Below are positions 24,133-33,178 of a DNA stretch of 61,297 nucleotides, piece after piece (within the stretch, counting starts at the first letter, position 1; each line of letters starts with the position of its first letter). The position numbers were made by a program, and so were the translations under genes. Below the pieces are notes generated by a model that saw nothing but the letters and a program-made list of their open reading frames with translations, was not told the origin of the DNA and did no database searches. Source of the stretch: JAOZHU01 sp964506435 (GTDB lineage Archaea; Thermoproteota; Bathyarchaeia; Bathyarchaeales; Bathycorpusculaceae); contig CAZDLK010000006.1 of NCBI GenBank assembly GCA_964506435.1, positions 1-61,297 of the forward strand. Direction: 5' to 3'.

Positions 24133-24585
24133 ATGACCCGTTCCTTGTTTAAAAATAAGCGAGGAGTAAGCGAAATCATAGCGAGCCTCATCATGGTCTT
24201 AATAGTTTCAGTAGCTGGAACTGTCGTATACTCATACAGCTTGGGCACTTTCAGTTCTTCAAGCAGTTCACTCCAGCTTCAGACAACTCAAAAAGAGGAA
24301 AGGGCTCTTGAACGATTTTCAGTAATAGCCGTCTGGTGGGACACGGCAAATCAATTTAACCTAACCCTGTTGAATTATGGCAAAATAGAGATTGCCATCA
24401 GCGCAGTGTACGTTAATGGAACAGCGGTTTCAGTTTTCTCCAGCGGAACAGGCACCACCGTAGGCGCTGGAGAATTGCTTCAAGTGAAGTTCACTACTCC
24501 TGTTGACATTCAGGCTGGATGTACATACGAAATATTGGCAGTAAGCCAGAGAGGAGTCAAAAATGTGGTTTGCTGGACGGCTTAG
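24133..24585 (+). CDS. Type IV pilin-like protein 2
   Basis: 150 residues with a clear class III signal peptide: LFKNKRG, cleavage after Gly, then VSEIIASLIMVLIVSVAGTVVYSYSLG. The C-terminal domain is beta-rich with a SGTGTTVGAGEL segment. A Ser-rich linker follows the helix. Probably a minor pilin. Its 3' end overlaps the start of the adhesin gene by 23 bases, suggesting coupled translation. Confidence 0.78.
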   Translation: MTRSLFKNKRGVSEIIASLIMVLIVSVAGTVVYSYSLGTFSSSSSSLQLQTTQKEERALERFSVIAVWWDTANQFNLTLLNYGKIEIAISAVYVNGTAVSVFSSGTGTTVGAGELLQVKFTTPVDIQAGCTYEILAVSQRGVKNVVCWTA

Positions 24586-27500
24586 ACGAGACAAACGTGG
24601 GGTTGGCTCCATAATTGGCGCCGTTTTCATAGTGCTCATTATTCTCTCAGCGTTTACTTTTTACAGTTTAACTCTGGATACGACTGAGCACTATGACGAA
24701 GCACATAGCTCAATGAGCGAAGCGGATTGGAATAGAAGCCGAGAAAAACTAGAGATTAAGAACGTTGAAATAACGGATGCAGACAAGTTAAGTTTGACCG
24801 TGGAAAACACGGGCTCTGTCGCAGCGCATTTAATTCAGTTGGGAATATTCAATACAAGCGCCACGCCGGAAAGTCAAAGCTATTATGCACTGAACGAAAA
24901 TATTGAACCCGCTGAAACTAAAAGCATAACTTCTGATTTTTCTATCGTGCAAGGAGAAACGTACGTCATACAGTTAGTCACCGAGTTAGGGAACACGGTT
25001 GAGTACCGGTTCTACCCAGCCAACGAGGCGCACTGTGCGCTTACGTTAATAACAGCCTCGCCGACTGCTTATCAAGGAAACAATGTTACTGTGTTACTTA
25101 CAGTAACCAACAATGACACAGAAGTAGACACTATCCAAAATCTAACGGTAAGCCTCCAAGCGTCTCCAGCGGGTCTGGTGGCGGTGAAAGAACAACCCAG
25201 TTCGCTTTCTGTTGAGTCACTAAAAAGCGGGGAAAATGCCTTTTTCAGATGGGTTTACACAGCCCTCAACACGGGCACAGTGACGTTTAACGCCTCGTAC
25301 GTTCAAGCGCCTGCGGGTACATACGCCTTGGCCACCGTGGAGATAATACGCTCGTCAGAGCAGCAAAGCGTGGTAACGGTTGAGGGTGAGGACTGCGTTG
25401 TTGAGTACTACCCGCTACAGTGGAACCCGCTAGGGGCTACTGAATACGTTAGTGGCTCAATTTCTGATTTGGCAAGTGATGATGGCAGTTACGCGGTTTT
25501 CCGAAGCTATCAAAGTGCCGCGTCGAGCCAATCACTTTATGCTCATAGTGAAACAACAACAATCGGCGGCACATCTTATTATCTTCAAAGGTTAACAAGT
25601 GCTGATGGTACTGCGACAAGTTTGTCTGCTTCAATGGACACAGCGGGAAGGCAGCTTTGGGGAAAGTCTGTATATGCACTGACCGGCGTGTCAACTATCC
25701 CTGCCGGCACGTGGACCATGTACTATAGGGGTTGGCAGGATGCTTCTCCGGCAATTGCCTTTGACAGCGCATCATCTGTAGAAGCATCAACAGCGGCGGC
25801 ATCCGTTTCGTGGTCGCACACCACTACTACGGCAAGTAACCGCTTGTTGATTGTCACCGTAAATGTTTATGCTGCGACTGGAACTCCAACGACAGTTGCA
25901 AGCGTTACCTATGGCGGCGTCGCGCTTACTCAAGTAACCACCGCTCTCAATTCGATGGCAGATCCGCAAATTAGAACCTACACCTTTCAATTGGTAAATC
26001 CCGCGTCTGGAACACGAACGATTGCGATCAATTTTGCGGCATCTACGCTCTACGTTTGTGGCGCAACAACATACGCGAACGTGGACCAAACCACACCTAT
26101 TCAAACGTGGCAAACGGCAACTGGCTCGTCAACTTCACCTTCCGTTTCCGTAACTGCAACTGGCACGGGAAGAGCTGTTTTCGGAACCTTAGCCGGCTAT
26201 AGAACAGCTGAAACAGTTGCACAAGTGACGTATGTAGGTGCAGGAGCTGGTTCAGGAACCAGCATGGGAAACCCAACACCGAGTTATCCTTCTGGTTTGC
26301 AAGCGAACGATTTAATTTTACTTCAAGTCTCAGTAAGTAACAGCTACAGCACACCAACACCACCAGATGATTTTACTCTGCTGTATGGTCCTGATTCTAC
26401 CGGAACCGGAAGACAGTGGATTTACTACAAGTTCAGTGATGGAACAGAATCAGGCTTTATTACAATTACTATAGGTGGCTATTCTGCTAACATGGCACGC
26501 ATGTATGCTTTCCGTAATGTTGCACTTTCAAGTTTCACTGAAGGCGGAGACTTTGGTTCTGGAGCAGGCTCGACAATTTATGCGCGATCAGTAACTACGA
26601 CTGGTGATAAACGACTTGCCGTTTCCTTTGTCTTCGTTAATGATGATAACTCCGTTGACGATTTTACAGGCGAAACTGGTGGAGACTGGCAAGAAGCAGC
26701 CGAATACTTGTACAGTGGACCCTACTATAATGACGATGGTTGTATACAGCTGCAAACTGCAACGATGGCTTCTGCTGGAACCATTTCAGGTGGTAGCTAC
26801 AATATGGGTGCTAGTGACCGGTGGGGGGTAAGAGCCTTTGCGTTAAAACCTAACGCAGCACCTCCACCATGGATTATCACGGAAGGAAGTGGACAAAACA
26901 ATAGGTGGGCAGCAGAGACAAATCCCTACAAAGGTGAAGGCAGCGATAAACTGAATGTTGCTGCTGGAACAGTTACCATGAGTTGGTCCACAGACTTGGC
27001 GCCAAACTGGGTATGTTCAGCAGTTGTCATTAACCCAGTTGCACCTGCTGGACACTGCGATATTGACATCTTAATCCGAAAGTCCGATGGTTCTGTAAGG
27101 GCGACTATAGCCTCGAACGTTGCTGCCTCAAGCGACCTGACATCAACTGCTGCGACGCTTTCAGGAACCTACGCATGGGACACATACACGGTGGTGGATC
27201 AAACTGATTATCTTGAAATAGACTACTACGTTCATGTAACAACCCCTGTAGCGGGTGTAGATGCCTATCTTAGAATAGATGACTCTGCCTTAGCCGTTAG
27301 CGACCAAACAAGAATCACCGGCATTATGCTGCCGAATGGATACACGGCAGAAGTTGAGTTTACTGGTTCATCGAACCTGCTAAATTGGACGCAGATTCTC
27401 TGGCAGATTGACAGCGCTTGGGATGTGGGACAAGTGACAGTAACGGTTCAATTCTTCAACTTCACTTCAGGCGATTTTGCACCCAGCGGAGACGGATACC

Positions 27501-27985
27501 TCAGCTACGTATCAAGTGCAACTCCAAACGCTGATGAGGCCACGTCGCAGACAATCACCTTGAGCTCGGATGATTTTAAGAATTCAACTGGCTATTGGCG
27601 AGTCAAGATTACAGGTGTCAAGTCTACAATCACTCAATTTCAAATGAAAATTGATTGGATAAACCTCCAAACCACTTGCTCAACCACGGGTGAAAGCATA
27701 CCGTATGATACTTGGCAAAGATACACGATAAAAGCCACCACAGCAGATGGCGCTCCAATTCCGTACGCTTCCGTCTCTATCTACGCAAACGGCACAAACG
27801 TGGTTTTTCGGAATGCAGACACGGAATCCTCACTGGAAAATCCATGCTGGGTGTACCTAAACGCAGATGGAGAGTACTACTTGGAAATTAAATCTGCGCA
27901 CACATCCTCAGAGACTTTTGTCCTATACGCAGTTGTTGGAAGCGTTGTGGGCCAGGAGACCATAACACAGGAGGCACCAGCGTGA
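24563..27985 (+). CDS. Giant pilin-adhesin (class III signal peptide fused to a multi-domain ectodomain)
   Basis: 1140 residues. Residues 1-40 are a pilin N-terminus (RRDKRG, then VGSIIGAVFIVLIILSAF). Then come a CARDB-like beta domain (about 150-265), repeated beta-sandwich modules of about 110 residues (about 410-520, TTTASNRLLIVTVNV type; about 560-765, LQANDLILLQVSVS type), and further jelly-roll and Ig-like domains to the end. Such modules are common in secreted and phage-tail adhesins. It probably forms the tip or a side adhesin of the pilus. The stop overlaps the ATPase start by four bases. Ligand unknown. Confidence 0.75.
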   Translation: MWFAGRLRRDKRGVGSIIGAVFIVLIILSAFTFYSLTLDTTEHYDEAHSSMSEADWNRSREKLEIKNVEITDADKLSLTVENTGSVAAHLIQLGIFNTSATPESQSYYALNENIEPAETKSITSDFSIVQGETYVIQLVTELGNTVEYRFYPANEAHCALTLITASPTAYQGNNVTVLLTVTNNDTEVDTIQNLTVSLQASPAGLVAVKEQPSSLSVESLKSGENAFFRWVYTALNTGTVTFNASYVQAPAGTYALATVEIIRSSEQQSVVTVEGEDCVVEYYPLQWNPLGATEYVSGSISDLASDDGSYAVFRSYQSAASSQSLYAHSETTTIGGTSYYLQRLTSADGTATSLSASMDTAGRQLWGKSVYALTGVSTIPAGTWTMYYRGWQDASPAIAFDSASSVEASTAAASVSWSHTTTTASNRLLIVTVNVYAATGTPTTVASVTYGGVALTQVTTALNSMADPQIRTYTFQLVNPASGTRTIAINFAASTLYVCGATTYANVDQTTPIQTWQTATGSSTSPSVSVTATGTGRAVFGTLAGYRTAETVAQVTYVGAGAGSGTSMGNPTPSYPSGLQANDLILLQVSVSNSYSTPTPPDDFTLLYGPDSTGTGRQWIYYKFSDGTESGFITITIGGYSANMARMYAFRNVALSSFTEGGDFGSGAGSTIYARSVTTTGDKRLAVSFVFVNDDNSVDDFTGETGGDWQEAAEYLYSGPYYNDDGCIQLQTATMASAGTISGGSYNMGASDRWGVRAFALKPNAAPPPWIITEGSGQNNRWAAETNPYKGEGSDKLNVAAGTVTMSWSTDLAPNWVCSAVVINPVAPAGHCDIDILIRKSDGSVRATIASNVAASSDLTSTAATLSGTYAWDTYTVVDQTDYLEIDYYVHVTTPVAGVDAYLRIDDSALAVSDQTRITGIMLPNGYTAEVEFTGSSNLLNWTQILWQIDSAWDVGQVTVTVQFFNFTSGDFAPSGDGYLSYVSSATPNADEATSQTITLSSDDFKNSTGYWRVKITGVKSTITQFQMKIDWINLQTTCSTTGESIPYDTWQRYTIKATTADGAPIPYASVSIYANGTNVVFRNADTESSLENPCWVYLNADGEYYLEIKSAHTSSETFVLYAVVGSVVGQETITQEAPA

Positions 27986-29604
27986 ACAAATCAAACGGAA
28001 CTTCTGGAAAGCTCAACGGAAAAGAAAACGCTGGGAAAAAGCGTGCTCCTGAGCCAGACAAAGAGGCAAAAAAGAAAACACTACTGGGCGAAACTGCGTC
28101 AGAAGGCAGCGACGCCAGAGAAGAGCACAAGCTTACCTTTAAGGAATTTTACCCTGTCGTTGCGCCGTTCGGGTACGCTGGGATAAACGTTGACAGGGAA
28201 ACTGGCAAGCTACAGTACTTAATCATCGAGCCAACAATGGACGAACGTGAGAAGCAAACCCTGATTAAGCTGAAAGGAATCTTGAAGGAGAAAACTGATA
28301 TCCCGTTAGCTGTTCTGAAAGACGAGAACTTCGTTGAAGATTATTTAACAAAGCAGATTAATCACGTTATAAAAGCCTTCAGACTAAGCGTTTCCAAGGA
28401 CGCTGTTAACAAATTTATTTACTACGTTAAAAGGGACTTTCTCGGCTACGGCATCGCAGATATTCTTCTGCGAGACCCAAACATTGAAGACATCAGCTGC
28501 AATGGTGTAGGCATTCCAATTTATGTTTGGCACAGATATTATGAGTCAATTCCCACAAACGTCAGCTACAACTCGAATGAGGAGTTAGATTCCTTTGTTA
28601 CGAGGCTTGCTTATAGGGCAGGGCATCAGATATCAGTTTCAAGCCCAATTCTCGAAGGCGCTCTTCCAGAAGGATTCAGGGTGCACCTTACGCTGGATGA
28701 GATTTCTAAGCGAGGCGACACTTTCACAATAAGAAAAATTAAGGCAACGCCTTTCACCATTATCGACTTGATAAATCTCGGTACAATGTCGCCTCACATG
28801 GCGGCTTATTTCTGGATACTCGTGGAGAACCTCAGGTCAATAATACTAGCGGGTGCAACAGCATCAGGCAAAACTGCCTTGCTGAACTCCATATGCACCT
28901 TCCTCAAACCTGAAATGAAAGTTGTCACAATAGAAGAAGTCCGTGAACTTCGTCTCCACGAAAACTGGATACCTATGGTAACACGGCCAACGTTTCAGGT
29001 TGGTGTTCAAGAAGTAACATTATTTGACCTTTTGAAGTCGTCTCTGAGGCAACGTCCAGACTGCATAATCGTGGGCGAGGTAAGAGGTGAAGAAGCATAC
29101 ACGCTCTTTCAAAGCATCGCGGTTGGTCACGGTGGCTTATGTACGATTCACGCGGAGAACGTGGAAACAGTTGAAAAGAGACTGCTGACCAAACCGATGG
29201 ACATTCCCCCAATGCTAATCCCGATGATGAACGTTATTGCCCTAATAGGAAGGACAAAGCTTCGGGATACTGTGGTGCGCCGAGTTCTAGACGTCTCAGA
29301 AATAGTTGGCGTTGATGATGCAACTGGAAGAACAACCTTCAGAAAAGTGTACAAGTGGAATTCGGAAAGCGACTCCTTTGAGTTTCTCATCAAATCTGCC
29401 AATGAAAGCCAAATCTTCAAGAAAATCACCGAACTCAAACATGTTCCTATTGGAACTCTTTTAGTCGAACTCGACAAACGAGAAACCATATTGAAGTGGA
29501 TGGTTCGCAAGAACATAAAAAACTATGACGACGTGGCTGAAGTTATCCGGCGGTTCTATCTTAACCCTAACGATGTTCTCAACAAGGCGAGGTTAGAGAG
29601 ATAA
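27982..29604 (+). CDS. FlaI/TadA-type pilus assembly ATPase
   Basis: 540 residues. A basic, low-complexity N-terminal 45 residues precede the secretion-ATPase domain: a conserved NIEDISCNGVG segment near residue 170, Walker A GATASGKTALLN near residue 295, the Asp-box TIEEVRELRL, Walker B DCIIVGEVRGEE, and the His box GGLCTIHAEN. This family of hexameric motors drives pilus or archaellum assembly. It lies directly upstream of the two membrane proteins it would drive; its stop overlaps the first of these by one base (TAATG). Confidence 0.9.
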   Translation: MNKSNGTSGKLNGKENAGKKRAPEPDKEAKKKTLLGETASEGSDAREEHKLTFKEFYPVVAPFGYAGINVDRETGKLQYLIIEPTMDEREKQTLIKLKGILKEKTDIPLAVLKDENFVEDYLTKQINHVIKAFRLSVSKDAVNKFIYYVKRDFLGYGIADILLRDPNIEDISCNGVGIPIYVWHRYYESIPTNVSYNSNEELDSFVTRLAYRAGHQISVSSPILEGALPEGFRVHLTLDEISKRGDTFTIRKIKATPFTIIDLINLGTMSPHMAAYFWILVENLRSIILAGATASGKTALLNSICTFLKPEMKVVTIEEVRELRLHENWIPMVTRPTFQVGVQEVTLFDLLKSSLRQRPDCIIVGEVRGEEAYTLFQSIAVGHGGLCTIHAENVETVEKRLLTKPMDIPPMLIPMMNVIALIGRTKLRDTVVRRVLDVSEIVGVDDATGRTTFRKVYKWNSESDSFEFLIKSANESQIFKKITELKHVPIGTLLVELDKRETILKWMVRKNIKNYDDVAEVIRRFYLNPNDVLNKARLER

Positions 29605-30482
29605 TGGCAAAAGAGACAGGTTATTTGACTAGGGCTAGTTACAGGCTGTTTGGAAAAGTAGCGCCACGCTTCAATGCTTTCAAACAAATCTATCAGGAAA
29701 GCGGGCTATCCAGACCGTATGAAGCGTACATGTCGCTTATGCTGCTTGCCTCAGTACTTGTTTTTATTGTCTTCCTTCTGCTGAGTGCCGTAATACATCA
29801 GATGTTCTTCAATCTAACGCTGTACCGATACCTTATTGCACTCATAGCGTCTTCAGGCGTTTGTGCCCTGTTGGTACCGTTAGTATTCATTACATATCCA
29901 CTCTTCCAGCGTAGCCAAAGAAAAAAGGAAATTGACGCAAATCTCGTTTACACGGCGGGCTACATGGGCGTCTTGTCAGCCGGGGGCTTGTCGATTGAAC
30001 GAATTTTCGACCAAACAGTTCAGGTGGAGCCACGTCCAGCTATCAGAAATTTGGTTAAGAGGTTTATCGCAGACATCAAAATTTTTGGTTTAGATGTGAC
30101 TGCGGCATTAGACGACGCGCGAGTTCACAGTCCTTCCGGCGTTTTCTCAAAACTCTTGGTGGGCATCTCGAACACCGTGAAGACCAGCGGCGACCTGAAG
30201 AGTCTGCTATCATTTGAAACTAAGAAGCTACTCAATGCTAAACAAGAGCAGTTGAAGAGAACGTTGAATACGCTGGTCACTTTTGCAGAAGTCTACCTCA
30301 CGGCGATGGTTATGGGACCGATAGTCTTCATAGTGATGCTGACAATTCTCTCGATTATGGGTAACGTATCCTTCGGATTATCCCCCGCGATGCAGATGAA
30401 TCTTGTCGTTTTCTTTGGGCTTCCAGTGCTTAGCGTGATTTTCATCGTAATCTTAAATGGCGTTCTGCCAGAGGAGGAATAG
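29604..30482 (+). CDS. FlaJ/TadB-type pilus membrane protein 1
   Basis: 292 residues with three to four membrane helices (about 45-70, 78-100, 235-260, 268-288). The cytosolic stretch between (YTAGYMGVLSAGGLSIERIF, then FSKLLVGISNTVKTSGDL) fits the type II secretion F domain. In many archaea FlaJ is one long protein carrying two such domains; here the function is split between this and the next gene, as in bacterial Tad systems. Confidence 0.85.
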   Translation: MAKETGYLTRASYRLFGKVAPRFNAFKQIYQESGLSRPYEAYMSLMLLASVLVFIVFLLLSAVIHQMFFNLTLYRYLIALIASSGVCALLVPLVFITYPLFQRSQRKKEIDANLVYTAGYMGVLSAGGLSIERIFDQTVQVEPRPAIRNLVKRFIADIKIFGLDVTAALDDARVHSPSGVFSKLLVGISNTVKTSGDLKSLLSFETKKLLNAKQEQLKRTLNTLVTFAEVYLTAMVMGPIVFIVMLTILSIMGNVSFGLSPAMQMNLVVFFGLPVLSVIFIVILNGVLPEEE

Positions 30483-30488
30483 TAAAGG

Positions 30489-31358
30489 GTGTATTTCAAA
30501 AAGAAGTATAGAGTTGCGGTTTGGGCAGTTTCATGCGCGGTTGGCTTTTCACTAATATTGTTCTCCGTTTTGTCTGGGCAGTATGCACCCCAGATGCCGT
30601 ACGTAGTGCCGCTCAGTCAAAAAGTGAATAACATTCTCGCCTTTGGCTTGCTTATTGCGTTAGCCTTTCCAGCTGTGGTTGAGTTTAACAACTGCAGGTG
30701 GGGCAGACAAGTGGACAGGAACATTCCACGGCTTCTGCGGGATATATCTGAGGCGGTTCGCTCAGGCATGACTCTTCCGAAAGCTCTTGAGGAAGCTTCT
30801 AAACGGGACTATGGTCCTCTTTCAAAGGAAATTGAGCATGTTAGCGCCATGTTCATTTTAGGCGCAAGCTGGGAAGAGGCACTTCTGTCTTTTGCACAGC
30901 GCGTTAAGCGCCCGACCACCCTAAGGTTGGCTACGATATTAATTGAGGCTAATCAGACAGGCGGCAGAACGATGGACGTTCTCGACGCGAGCGTTGACCT
31001 CTTCTCAAGCCTTGACGAACACAAAGAAGAACAAAACAGCAACATGCGACCCTACATGGCAACGATTTACATGGCAACCATAATATTCCTCATAATCGCT
31101 TACGTTGTGTTGCACCAGTTTCTTGTACCGTTGCAAGCAGCTACTGCGAGCACAGGCGTAAGCGAGACTGGACTGCTGACAAACCTTTTAGACATCAACT
31201 ATTATGCGTCAATTCTTTTCTGGGCGTGTATAATAGAATCAATCTTCAACGGCGTTATCGCTGGAAAAATCGGCGATGGTGCATTGTCTGCAGGTCTGCG
31301 CCACTCAGTTATCCTGATTCTTGTCACAGTTATCGTCTTTAATATTGCAGGTGTTTAG
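30489..31358 (+). CDS. FlaJ/TadC-type pilus membrane protein 2
   Basis: 289 residues. Two N-terminal helices (about 10-30 and 48-65), a cytosolic F domain with RLLRDISEAVRSGMTLPKAL and LIEANQTGGRTMDVLDA, and three C-terminal helices. It is the second of a FlaJ-like pair and starts (GTG) six bases after the first. Both should form the membrane platform that the ATPase turns or pushes. Confidence 0.85.
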   Translation: MYFKKKYRVAVWAVSCAVGFSLILFSVLSGQYAPQMPYVVPLSQKVNNILAFGLLIALAFPAVVEFNNCRWGRQVDRNIPRLLRDISEAVRSGMTLPKALEEASKRDYGPLSKEIEHVSAMFILGASWEEALLSFAQRVKRPTTLRLATILIEANQTGGRTMDVLDASVDLFSSLDEHKEEQNSNMRPYMATIYMATIIFLIIAYVVLHQFLVPLQAATASTGVSETGLLTNLLDINYYASILFWACIIESIFNGVIAGKIGDGALSAGLRHSVILILVTVIVFNIAGV

Positions 31359-31377
31359 AGAAGAAGGTTAATTTGAA

Positions 31378-32337
31378 ATGAAGCAACAATTAGTCACTGA
31401 AAACAGGCAAAATGAAGCACAAGAAAGAGAACTTGCAGCTAAGCTCATTAAGAAAGGCCTCTTTGAGCTTAACCCCACCTTAACCAAACTCGGCGTCCGC
31501 TACGTTGAAGTTGAAGAAGCATGGGAGAACCCTGATTCAAATCAGGTGCAAAGCATAATTCGGAACCTAGAGAAAAAAGGCGTGCTTCAGTCTGCGTTCA
31601 TAGACCGTGTTCTTACATGTCCAGATTGTGACTCGCCGGAAGTTTACTCAAAATATACTTGTCCGAGATGCCACTCTACGAACGTGGAATACACGGAGCT
31701 TATTGAGCACATGAAGTGTGGGCACATAGGTTCAAAAGACAAGTTCGCAAAGGACACCTGTCTAGTCTGTCCTAGTTGCCACGCTGAACTCGAAGAAGAA
31801 CCTGCAAACTACTGCGTCATAGGCAATTGTTATCAATGCGAAAAATGTGAGTACCGTTTTGATAAACCTGAAATCGTGCATCTTTGCAAAAATTGTAACA
31901 GGAGTTTCACGTACCAAGAGGCGAAATACATCAAAATTTTTGCTTACAAAATAACTGGGCATGCATTGGGCGACTTCAGAAAGGATCTGCCAATCATAGA
32001 GGATGTCAAAAAGATCTTCACCGACAAAGGCTTCCAAGTTAAATTGCACCCTCAGATAACTGGGATTTCTGGTGCTGAGCACACTTTTGAGCTGTTGGCA
32101 GAAAAAAAGGGAACCCGTGTGGTTATCGACGCGTCCCTAACAGGCAGCAAAAACGATATGATAGCTTTTCTGGGAAAAAAAATTGATGTGAAGCCAACGA
32201 AGGCATTACTTATTGACCTGTCAAGCTCAGATGAACTGATCCCTCTTGAGAAAGTGTATGACATAACAGTGTTCAAAGCCCAGAGCGTTTATAGCTTGCA
32301 AGACCAGTTTCGGAATTTCTTGGAAACGTTGCACTAA
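31378..32337 (+). CDS. TackOD1-like zinc-ribbon output protein
   Basis: 319 residues. N-terminal helical region (about 1-75), then several zinc-knuckle pairs: CPDC, CPRC, a lone Cys in MKCGHIG, CPSC, CYQCEKC and CKNC (about 80-185), a pattern that fits the TackOD1 domain described for TACK archaea. The C-terminal half (about 195-319) is a strand-helix fold resembling restriction-endonuclease-like or ATP-cone-like proteins, with a conserved RVVIDASL segment. As last gene of the pilus operon it may link signalling to assembly. Function unproven. Confidence 0.7.
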   Translation: MKQQLVTENRQNEAQERELAAKLIKKGLFELNPTLTKLGVRYVEVEEAWENPDSNQVQSIIRNLEKKGVLQSAFIDRVLTCPDCDSPEVYSKYTCPRCHSTNVEYTELIEHMKCGHIGSKDKFAKDTCLVCPSCHAELEEEPANYCVIGNCYQCEKCEYRFDKPEIVHLCKNCNRSFTYQEAKYIKIFAYKITGHALGDFRKDLPIIEDVKKIFTDKGFQVKLHPQITGISGAEHTFELLAEKKGTRVVIDASLTGSKNDMIAFLGKKIDVKPTKALLIDLSSSDELIPLEKVYDITVFKAQSVYSLQDQFRNFLETLH

Positions 32338-32506
32338 GCAAAACGTAAAGAATAGAATACGATTGAACGTGTTGAAATGGTTGATACGCAGTTATTAAAA
32401 GGCAAGCGGGGCATAAAATCTGGGCACAGGAGAAAAACTGTTCCGAAAGCGAAAATAAGGACAATGTATAAGGGTGTTACGGAATCACAGAAAAGGCCAT
32501 GAATGT

Positions 32507-32580
32507 GGCCGAGGTGAGGTAGCTTGGTAGCCTAGAGGCCTGTGGAGCCTTTTGCCTGGGTTCAAATCCCAGCCTCGGCC
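32507..32580 (+). tRNA. tRNA-His (GTG anticodon)
   Basis: Acceptor GCCGAGG pairs with CCTCGGC; D stem AGGT/GCCT with loop AGCTTGGTA; anticodon stem GAGGC/GCCTT with loop CTGTGGA (anticodon GTG); T arm CTGGG-TTCAAAT-CCCAG. An extra G at 32507 lies opposite the discriminator C, the hallmark of tRNA-His. Only CC of the 3' end is encoded. No intron. Confidence 0.93.
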
Positions 32581-32641
32581 CCTTGAAGATGCTGGTTATT
32601 TTGCGTGAATGATAGTAATGCTTAACTGTTCTGTTTACTCT

Positions 32642-32872
32642 ATGTACGTATCCCACTGGATAAAGCCATGCCGACGGACCCAACGGAAGACTGCAAGTCC
32701 CACAAAACTTGCCTTGCTTGTGATGGAGGGTTTACCCAAACATGGGACACGGTGGGCGCGGGCGCAACTGTTCCCACGCTGGAGAGAGCTTAACTTAGGT
32801 GAGCGCAACGCTCTTCGGTGAAGTTAAGTGTTAAGTTACGTGGGACACATCTGCCCGCGACAAGACGCGTGG
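32642..32872 (+). ncRNA. Possible structured RNA region
   Basis: No convincing reading frame, but several strong helices: CTTAACTT/AAGTTAAG (32789-32796 with 32821-32828) around GAGCG-caa-CGCTC (32801-32813); GTGGG/CCCAC (32752-32756 with 32773-32777); and a longer-range CGCGGGC/GCCCGCG pair (32757-32763 with 32853-32859). GC content is higher than the surrounding spacers. It may be a stable RNA or a long leader of the small membrane protein gene at 32928. I found no motif of RNase P or SRP RNA. Confidence 0.4.
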
Positions 32873-32927
32873 CTGTTTATAATTTTAAATAGTAAAAAAA
32901 GAAAAACTCAGCAGAGGGAATGTTTGT

Positions 32928-33110
32928 ATGATTATTGCCAATTTGTTCTTGTATCTTATAGGCGTGGTAGCTGTGGTTGCCATGTGGCGAGGTTTATGGG
33001 GACTGATGGATATTTACTTGTGGCCGACTAACCCGAAACGCAGCAACTGGGCGTCGTTCATAATAGGCTTCGTACTTATCGCGGTTGTTCTCGCCCTTGT
33101 GACTCCGTAG
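32928..33110 (+). CDS. Small conserved membrane protein
   Basis: 60 residues with two membrane helices (about 3-25 and 40-58) separated by WRGLWGLMDIYLWPTNPKR, a pattern seen in a family of tiny archaeal and bacterial membrane proteins of unknown role. ATG start, followed by a hairpin plus T-run right after the stop, which supports a real gene. Confidence 0.65.
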   Translation: MIIANLFLYLIGVVAVVAMWRGLWGLMDIYLWPTNPKRSNWASFIIGFVLIAVVLALVTP

Positions 33111-33128
33111 GTAACAGGCTACCTTTTT
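33109..33128 (+). terminator. Hairpin plus T-run after small membrane protein gene
   Basis: AGGTA and TACCT form a five-pair stem around acaggc, directly followed by TTTTT; it begins at the stop codon of the gene ending at 33110. Confidence 0.5.
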
Positions 33129-33178
33129 AAGTTCAACGTTTACATTAGAGTTAGAAAACCGAAGTAGGCTGGTAAAGC

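Noticed and set aside
23634..31358. Annotation as an archaellum operon
   Set aside because: The motor genes fit, but no FlaC/D/E/F/G/H gene is present, FlaJ is split and the subunits are small with a large adhesin, so type IV pilus is the safer call.
32642..32872. RNase P RNA or SRP RNA
   Set aside because: The expected conserved motifs of either RNA are not found.
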